The notes beneath the pieces were generated by a model. The model ran no database searches, was not told where the DNA came from, and saw only the letters and a list, made by a program, of their open reading frames with translations. Of a stretch of 64,000 bases of DNA, positions 13,401-22,400 are shown piece after piece (position 1 is the stretch's first letter; each line of letters opens with the position of its first letter). Source of the stretch: Carettochelys insculpta. Its lineage: Eukaryota > Chordata > Testudines > Carettochelyidae. The position numbers were made by a program, and so were the translations under genes. Location of the stretch: contig NC_134160.1 of assembly GCF_033958435.1 (NCBI RefSeq), forward strand, positions 9,659,001 through 9,723,000. Reading direction: 5' to 3'.

Positions 13401-16400
13401 AGTGGTATTATCCCCCCCCACCATCCAGATGAGGAAACTGAGGTGAGGTGACTCCTCCAGGGTCACCCAGGAAGATGGTGGTAGAAAACTGACAGAGCAC
13501 CCAGTTTCCCCAATCCTACGCTCGGGCCCTAACCACTAGACCAGCCTTTCACTTCTGAAGACTCCACTAGGGGACCGGGTAGCCTGGGCAGTACCACTTT
13601 AACCAGTTCCACCCACTCCTGTTCCCAGGGCCCCAGCCCAGGGCAGCACCACAATAGCTCTTCCCAATGGGGACTCCCGGCTGAGGCGTACTGCAGTCGT
13701 TCCATGGTGATGCTGGGAAAGTGCTGGGGACAGGCGTCAGGCGGTGCAGGCTACAGAGCCATCACCGTGCCGCTGGTGCGCCAGCCTCCCTGGGGCCCAG
13801 ACGGGGTTTTCTCTCTGCTCACCTGGAGCAGGGATGAGCAACCAGGATTAGCGGGTGGGCCATGCGAGTGGTCCCCCTCCACCGCAGTGGGCTGAAGCAG
13901 CCCGCAGCCCAGCACCTCCCCACACCTCTCAAGCACCTGCTCCTCCCCGGCCCTCCCAGAGCTGGAGTGCCACGAACAGCTGCTTGGCCGCATGCAGCTC
14001 GGGGAGGGAGCGGGAGCAGCGGGAGCAGCGGAGATGGAGCGTGAACCAGGCCATTCGCGGCTCCTTTGAAAGTGCTGGGAGGAGGCACAGAAGGGCAGGG
14101 CCCCGGTGCCGTAATGCACGAGAGGCACGTGGGAGAGGGGGGCAGCCAGGGGTCCACAGGCTCAACCCCAGTGGGCCACAGGTTACTTACCACTGGCCTG
14201 GAGGCAAGTATGGACCAAGGGGAGCTGATGCTGGCTGGCAGAGGAAGATTAAGCCTGTGAGCGTGCCCTCTGCTCTAGACCTCTCTCGGTCGACTGCAGA
14301 GGGGGTTCCCTAGCTTGGGCCTTTGGCCAATCTAGATACTCGGCAGACACAGACACTTTCCCTCCCCCACAGCTGGTCCAGGTCTGACGTTCCTTCCTTG
14401 GGAATGCCTCCTGGTGGTCCACTTCCAAGCAGATAACCGGCTGTCTCTCAAAGGCCCTCTGGCAGCTTCGGCTCCTGCGGAAAACACCTGGCCAGCTGCT
14501 GAAATGGGTTGGCGATAGCACATCCCAGCTGTGCTTCACTCCTCTTCTTGGGGAAAGTGAAGGTGCTGAGCACAAGACTCATAAAGACACATGCCCGAGT
14601 GACTGATGAAACTGACTTTCCCCCTGACTCACACCACTGCCTGCATTCAAACTGCTGGAAAGTTGCAGCTGTCTGTGCCAGGACGGAGTCAGCACCTGGG
14701 AATTCCCAGCAGCAGCCTCTGGCTTCTGGAATTCATACCCGCCAGAAATGGGGCTCAGCCCAGACCTGGGGACCTTTAGGAGCTGTTGCAAGGTGTATCT
14801 TCCTGGCCAGCCTTCCCTCTGACTGTGATCACTCAGAGCCCTGGCAGGGAGGGGAAGTAATATCTTTTATTGGGCCAGCACTTAACCGACTGACTTAGTT
14901 TCTCTGTGTCTTGTCCTTTAAAGCTGCGGTACTATGAGATGCATTTTTACTAACCTCCTTTGTAAAGCACTGATGGAAAGAGCTATGTACGAGCTGGCTA
15001 CTGAAGACTTTAAATCCTGATTTAAGGAGTTCGGGGCTGCAGCCAGAGGTTCGGGGTCTATCACAGGAATGCTGTACTCTGTGACGTGCAAGAGCCCAGA
15101 TTAGATGATCATGATGGTCCCTTCTGGCCTTAAAGGCTATGAATATGCCTGTTATTGTGGTTCCCAATGGGAATAGTTAAATGCTCCTAATCCACAGCGT
15201 GTAAAGGGTCTCCAGATACCATGCCCCTTGCCGATGCACACAACGGTGCTGGAACTACAGGTGTTAGGCAATGGTCCCTCTAAACCTTTCCATCAACACC
15301 CAAATTTTTCCACCCATGTGCAGAATAAATTTTGTTATGTGTCCCAAGGCACACGGAAACATGCACCACTAATAGAAACACAAAACCTAGTTAGGTGCGC
15401 TCTGCTAATCAGCTGGGCAGCACTTGAATCTCTCCTGAGTGGCCGCCCAAGAGCCCAGCTTATGGGGACACCGACAGGTATGTGGTAGCACCCGCTGGAT
15501 TGACACTGTTTCCATCATAGACAGGGTTTGCTGTTGGAGTCAACGGCTCTCAGTTTCCCTCACTACAATAACTATTCCAATGCCACTGGACACACTCAAC
15601 AAGAAATTGCAATGGCAGCTGTACTGATCAGCCTCTGCTGCACTGGAGGCTGTTCTGATGTGGGAATCGGACAGAGACCTGCGCGCTCACGTCACCCAAG
15701 CCACTGGACAGGCATCCAAGAGTAACAAGTTCCAGGCACTAGTTACTGATGCTGGCTTTGAACTGGTGATGCTGAGGCAGAGCCCCAACTGTCAGCTGCT
15801 CGTTTCTGCTCAGCTGATGTTTCATGACCTTGTGGTTTATCTTTGGTCACTTGCCCTGGCCCGACCCCCAGTATTCCCTAGCTGGGGCCATATTCCCAAC
15901 ACCGGTGACTCTACCTTGCTCCAGCAAAATACACACATGTGTACACAAAGCCGGAGCTGCCCAGGTAATACCACCAGACGTCAGGGCACCCAATAATGGG
16001 CTGGCAGCCCAGCCTGATGGAAACCCTGGCTATTCGTCAGTGAAAATAAAGAGATCATAAGCTGCGTGGGAGGACTTGGGCTAGGGGGTTTGCTGCCAGA
16101 GAAAGACAGGGCTAAGGATCCAGGCAAGGCAGGTTAAGCTCAATAACTGGCTCTGATACTTTCTCCCTCCTGCTTGGCAGAAGCGCTGGCTGGTTGAATC
16201 CATCTCAGGAGCCATCTTGACAATATTTAAAAGAGCCGGAAATGAATAAAATGAGATTCAGAACTAAGCTGTCCTGCGGCGTGACCCAAATTACTTCCAA
16301 CACTCTGGGCTGTTAAAAGCAGGTGGGATGAACAGGCTGTCAAAAACCTGGGGGAAGCTGCTCACCCCGAAGGAGCGAGGCTGGGGCAGGAAGGTACAGC

Positions 16401-19400
16401 AACTGAAAGGGATTGTGTTACAGAGCAGTGTTTCTCAACCTTTTTTTTATTAAATACCCCTTTAAAAATTATAAGTACCCCAGTACCTGCAATTTTCAGA
16501 CACACAATCTTTTTCTACCATTGCAACGCATTTGTTCTACTGTATCAGAGCAAGTTGTACGGCAGCGTAGTGTTACTAGCATGTTTAGTGCTTCAGAATT
16601 TCTGAAAACTTTCTGAATAATTGCCTGAATATTACAGAGCTGTGGTTCTCAGCCTTTGTAGGGAAGTGTCGCCTTTCAGGAATCGGATGGGAGCACGCAA
16701 GGCCAAAATTTCACTTCATTTTAAAAATGACTGGCTTCCAAAATCAGACCTTAAAATACAAAAGCGTTGCAACACACGATTACCCACAAATCGCTCCCCT
16801 GCTCCTGTTTACCATAAAAATATGAAATAAACCAATTAGAACATAAATGTTGCATTTAAATCTGGGTGTGTCAAACACAGAACTGTACCAACAAGTCATT
16901 GTATGAAATTTGTTTGTAACCACCTCAATGACACTTTTTATGTAGCCTGCTGTAAAACTAGGCAAATAGCTAGATGAGTTGATGTACCCCTGGAAGACTT
17001 CTGAGTACCCAAGGCAAACAGGTACCCAGGTTGAGAACTACTGATACAGAGGAGGGGATGCAGCCATCTCTGTTTGGAATCCAGGCTGTTTCTTTATGCC
17101 TCTGGCAGGTTGAATTCTGCTCTCCCGCTCCAGGCACAAACCCAGAGTGACTCCATTGCAACGGGCGTGGCCCACTCTGCATTGACGTCCATGGAACTGG
17201 AGCTGACTCCAGCCTGGCATTTTTAGAGCTGAGACCCCTCGATCCAAGTCCCACCTCCCCGCCAGGGTTTATACAAGGACCGAAATCGGGAGCCCCTTTT
17301 ACCGGGTTTTTGAATGAATGGCTTGGTCCTTAGCTGGGCCCGGTCCCCTCTCTCCCCAGGATGTGAGTGAGAACACAGGCCCTGCGCAAATCCAGCCCCT
17401 TCTGCTGTCACTTCCCAGCTGCACTGGACCAGGAGTCAGGGAGAGGGAGAGAAGCTCAGCTGGAGATACACACACACACCTCACAGGCCCGAAAGTGACC
17501 TCGGGAGGTCAAGTCCAGTCCCCTGCCCTCTTGGCAGGGCCGAGGTGTCAGGGAGATTGTTCCCAGGGGCCAGGATCAGAGACACTCTGGCACTGGCCTG
17601 TGCTGAGACATGCCTCCCTCCCGAGTGCTCGCCGACCAGCCTGGGCTGGCCCCAGCCAGAGCAGCAGCCATGCGTTGCCTCACGTACCTGCTAGCTGGGG
17701 ATCCGGCTCTCCCCTCTGGTGCGGAGAAGTCCCTGCCGGGGGCCAGGCTCCGTTCCTGCCCGTCCCGTCTCTGCCTGGGGCTGGGCTCTGATTCTTGCGC
17801 CGGTATCACCAGGCGCCCCGTGACTGGGCGGACCTGCCCAGCCACCCCAGCTGTACCCTCCCTTTGCAGGGGGAAGTTTTGGAATTCCTTGTGCACTGCC
17901 AGCTGGGGAGCCGGTTGGGCTGGTTCCCCGGGTGGTGGCTCATCCATTTTCTGCGACTCAGCAAACCCCTGAGAAACTCCTGCCTCCCCAGCTGGTTGCG
18001 CAGCTCCGGGGTGTCCTGGCTGATTCCCACGGAGCTCAGCCCAGCCCTCCTCTCTGCTCTTCACACCTTCCTCCTTGGTGAGTGTGATCACCACCTCGTA
18101 GCAGATCTTCGCAGGCATCTTGGCAGGAGCAGGTTCAACCCCACGGCTAGCGTCCAGGGGCTGTCCCAGAACACAGCTTTCCCACTCCATTGCGCAGTCC
18201 TCCACCCCGCGGATGTGATTGTACGCCGGGCTGCGGCACAGGCCGGTCTCTGGCTCAGCGGTGGATTCCCTGTGGCCCTGGCCCAGGTGAGCTGGCTGTC
18301 CTGCTGCCTGAGGGTGGAGGGGCCCTGAGTTGAAATACTCTTGGAAAAGGCTCTCTGCCCACTCAGCCAGAGGCTCTGGGTCTCGGCTAGGTTCCTCTGG
18401 GGGAGCTGGAAGCTTGTCGTCTTCCCCCTGAGCCTCAGAACTGGGGGGGAAGTCCAGGGAGCTGTTGCTGATGGAGGCAGGCTCTCCCCGGGAGTTCCCA
18501 TCTTCTTTGCCCAGCAAGGAGTCAATGGATGTGAAGATTTGCAGCTGACTGGGTGAGGCCGGCTTTGAGCTCCCCATGGCCATGGGCCAAGCAGATGGCT
18601 CTGGAGTCCCCTGCTCCCCAGCTAGGTTCCCAGCAGAGCTCAGGTCAAGCCAGCTGGCCATATCCAGATCACTGCCCACCGCTGGTCTCTGGAGCCGTCC
18701 CAAGGGCGTTGGCTGGCCCAACAAGCTCCTCTGCTGTCCCGTCCCACCAGTACCGGTGCTGCTCCGCCACCTCCGCCAGGGCAAGCTCCTGAATGTCTGC
18801 AGGAGGCCGCTTCTCCAGAGGTCAGACTCTGAGTAGCTGAGGGAGTTCGGCTGTGGGGGGAAGGAGAGGGACCCATGAGAGGCTGCTGGGGCTGGAGGCA
18901 ACGAGGAGGCAAAGCAGCCACCAGAGCTTTCCTTCCCGCCTCTACAGCACATCAGTGCTGGCTAGCAGGAGCATTAGCAAGGCACACCCCCAGCCCACCA
19001 CCCTTCGCTACTAAGGAGAGAGACTCAGGTGCTGCCCAGCTGATTAGCAGAGCACCCTCAGCCCCCACAGTGAGCAGCCTGTGTTCCTATGGGTGGTGCA
19101 CATGCCTTGGTGCACATAACAAAATTTATTCCACCCATGAAGGGACGCTCCATATATGCTCAGCCTCCTAGTGCTTGTACCTCATCCCTGCAGGGCGCCT
19201 GTCCCCTGGACCAGGGCAGCGTGAGCATTGGCAGGGCAACTGCCCTTGCCCTGCCGTGTGTGTGCAATTCAGCGCTGACCTAGGGAGGCCTGCCCCATCT
19301 CCACGGCTCACGCTACCCTTATCCTCAGCTGCATCTGCAGCACGAGCCCTGCACAGTCCTGGACCCACAGCCCCTCTCCCTGGGTTTGCTTCTCACATAC

Positions 19401-22400
19401 GGAGCGAGAGGTGAGCTGGCAAGTGAGAGAGAGAAAGATTCATAAGCCAGAACCCATCTCCTGAGCGGCGCGGACCACTGCGACGGCACGTCAGCTCCAT
19501 CTTTGGAGCGTTGGCCCAGGGTTGCGAGCTCAGTCTTTGAGGAAGCCATTTAGGGGTCTGGGAAGAGCAAACAGAACTATCAGGGATGGTGCTCGGTGCT
19601 GCCGAGAGGCCTGGGCTCGATGACCTCTTGATGTCCCTTCCAGCTCTGTGATACGTGCTCAGGGCTGGCTGGCTCGGCTGTGGGCCTTCTACAGCTGTGC
19701 GAGGTGAGCTCTATACAGAGACGGCTCCCACGTGAGGGCCTCTGTTAACAGGGGCAGGTGGCAGATCTGCATCTCAGCCAGATTGCCTGGGTGGGGAAGG
19801 AGGGAAGTGGAAAGCAGGTGACTTGGAGAGAGCTGGTAGAGAAGTGGCAGATGCGGGGAAACACCCAGAAATGAACGAGAACTCAGGCGTGACAGGGCAG
19901 GGATCCAGGAGACCAGCCTGTGCCTGTCACTTTGTCTCTGACTGTCAGTTTCACACAGCTGCCTGGGGAATAGTAGCACCTGTGCAAATCAGCGGTACTG
20001 CAGCAGGAGGCGGAAGGGCCTGATTGGAAGGTTATAAGAGAACATCCCTTGCTCAGTTACCAGGGCATGGGTGGGACAAGATCCCTTGATGAAGGGGCTG
20101 GAGCACATGATCTATGAGGAGAGGCTGGGGGATTTGGGCTTGTGTAGTTTACAGAAGAGAAGAGTGAGGGGTGATTTAATCGCAGCCTTCAGCTTCCTGA
20201 AGGGGGCTCTAAAGAGGATGGAGAGAAGCTGTTCTCAGTGGTAGACAGCAGAACAAGGAGCAATGGTCTGAAGTTACAGAATGGGACGAGTAGGTTGGAT
20301 ATTAGGAAAAGGAGGGTGGGGAAGCACTGGAATGCGTTGCTAGAGAGGTGGTGGATTCTCCATCCCTAGAGGTTTTTAAGTCCTGGCTTGACAAAGTCCT
20401 GGCTGGGATGACTTAGTTGGGGGGGTTGGACTCAATGCCCTCCTGGGGTCCCTTCCAGCCCTGTGAGTCTATGATCCTGTGCTCTAGGAGAGCCTGGTTA
20501 CCCAGTAATGCCTGTCCCTGCCCCGCTGGGTTAGGGTGGGGTTCCAAGTCCATAGGCTAGGTGACCTCCCACTCCAATCTCTGGGGGAAAAGTCCTAACC
20601 TCTGACTCAGCAACTTCTGTGCCGGTCACTGGCTCGGGTCCAAGTCTGTCACTGGATTATAGTGAACCCTGCTCACTAGAGGAGACCCCTGTGCCTGGGC
20701 CAATGGCAGAGGCCTTGGCTCCTGATCCAGCAGACAGGAGGTGGTCTCATGTCCCTGGCTTGGGGCCCATTCTCTGGGGCCAGGCAGGCTGGGATCTGAC
20801 AGGCAGCCACAGAACACGCACCAGCCTTCCATAACCCCTGGCACTGGAGCAAGCAGCTAGTGGTTCCGCTTGCACTTCCACTTGCTGGGCCATGCTAGAA
20901 CCCAGTGCCAGCCTTCCCCTGGGGCAAGGCACTGTGGAAACAGCCCGAGGGCCTCCACCCACCAGAGTCACTGGTGCAGCAGGATGGTGCTGGAGCTATT
21001 AGACACAGGCCAATGGAGCGCACACCTTCCTGACACCTGCGGAGATTAGATCTGCTACTTTCACGGGTTTCCTCACCCACCTGATGGGCGGCTTCCAACG
21101 GCAATTGGAGTAACCGCAGGAGTGACTCAGGCAGCGGGGTCAGGTTCCTCTCCTTTTGCAGACCTCACACTGTTCTCTGTCCTGTAACGCTCCCAGGTGT
21201 TTGTGGGGTGGCTTGGCTGGAGCCAGGCTCTGTGTAAGCTCCTCCACCTAGCCTAGCAAGTGTCGGCTGAAGCCTGGGAAAATTCTTCTCTGCAGTCACA
21301 GCCCTCCACTCTGAGGGAATGCAGAGCTGGGTGGGAGTCCCAGAGCCGGGGTGTTTCTAGCAGAGGCCTCGGGATGTTTGTCATTGGAACAGAGCAGGTT
21401 CTACAGCCAATCAAAGACAGCCATAGAGTTTATTACCAAGCTTGTGCTGTAGGGTGGTTTTCTTAAGCCCCAGCTCCTGGAGTCAGGTGATCACATGAAA
21501 CTCTCTGCTTCCAGTAAAGCAAAAGTAAGTTCCCAGCCCACATGATTAGAACCCTTCTATCCACATCTGCAAAAATGAACCCCAGATGCAGAGACCACAG
21601 ATGTAAAGGGGATATCTGCAGATTTGCAGGGCTTAACACAAGGCTCCCCAAAAAAGCCCAGAGGACCAGTAAAAGGAGCCCGCCATTTATCAGTTTTTAA
21701 AAATTTCATGCTAGTTTAAGCCTATCTCATGACTGGGGTCGGGGACTGACTTACTTTTGGACACTTGCAACTAACAATATTGAGTCCCCTCTGTGCTCTA
21801 AACCCCCTGCAGGGAGCAAACTACCTCCAGTTCAGTCCCTCCACCCCTACCCCCAGCGGTTCCTGTTTGTCTGCTTGCACTGGCAAGGCGCACACGCACA
21901 TAGAAGGAACATCCTGGTTGGAAATTTGGGGGGCTCCTTCATTTACAGCTGTGTCCCTGCAAGGTAGAGCCTGACATGCTGATCTAGATGGTGCTTGGCC
22001 CTACCATGAAGGCAGAGGACTGGACTTGATGACCTCTTGAGGTCCCTTCTGGTTCTAGCGTTCTGTGATTCTATGTTCAGTTCCTGCTGCAGTACCAGAC
22101 CAGGTGTCTTGCAGATATTAGTCACCATGAAGGACAGCCTGATGGGAGAGGCAGAGGAAAACAGAGCCCTAGAGGGCTGGAGGAAACATGCAGATGTGCA
22201 TATGCATTCCCCAGTTAGGCGAGCTCATCCCCACACTGGGCTGTCCCAGCCCAATGGCTTTCCATGTGGTTTTGGAATGGGCCCACGGGACCTCCCTGTT
22301 TACAGCTTTCACATGCTGACGGGGCCAAATCTCAGAGAGAATGACAGGGGAAATATGTAGGGACTTGTCATGTAGTACTTGCAAATGCCCAAGAGAGGGG

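Larger units (their letters stand above)
9378..17687. other. CRYBG2 intron between exons 4 and 3 (8.3 kb)
   Basis: The phases of exons 3 and 4 match directly, so no missed coding exon is needed. The intron holds the SINE, microsatellite, MITE and hAT copies listed separately. The stretch 9600-10190 contains a CTAAGACTCCATTTTGAGG-type sequence that might be an LTR remnant, but I could not define ends. Nothing else recognised in 10.4-11.0, 13.5-15.0 and 15.5-16.4 kb. Confidence 0.6.
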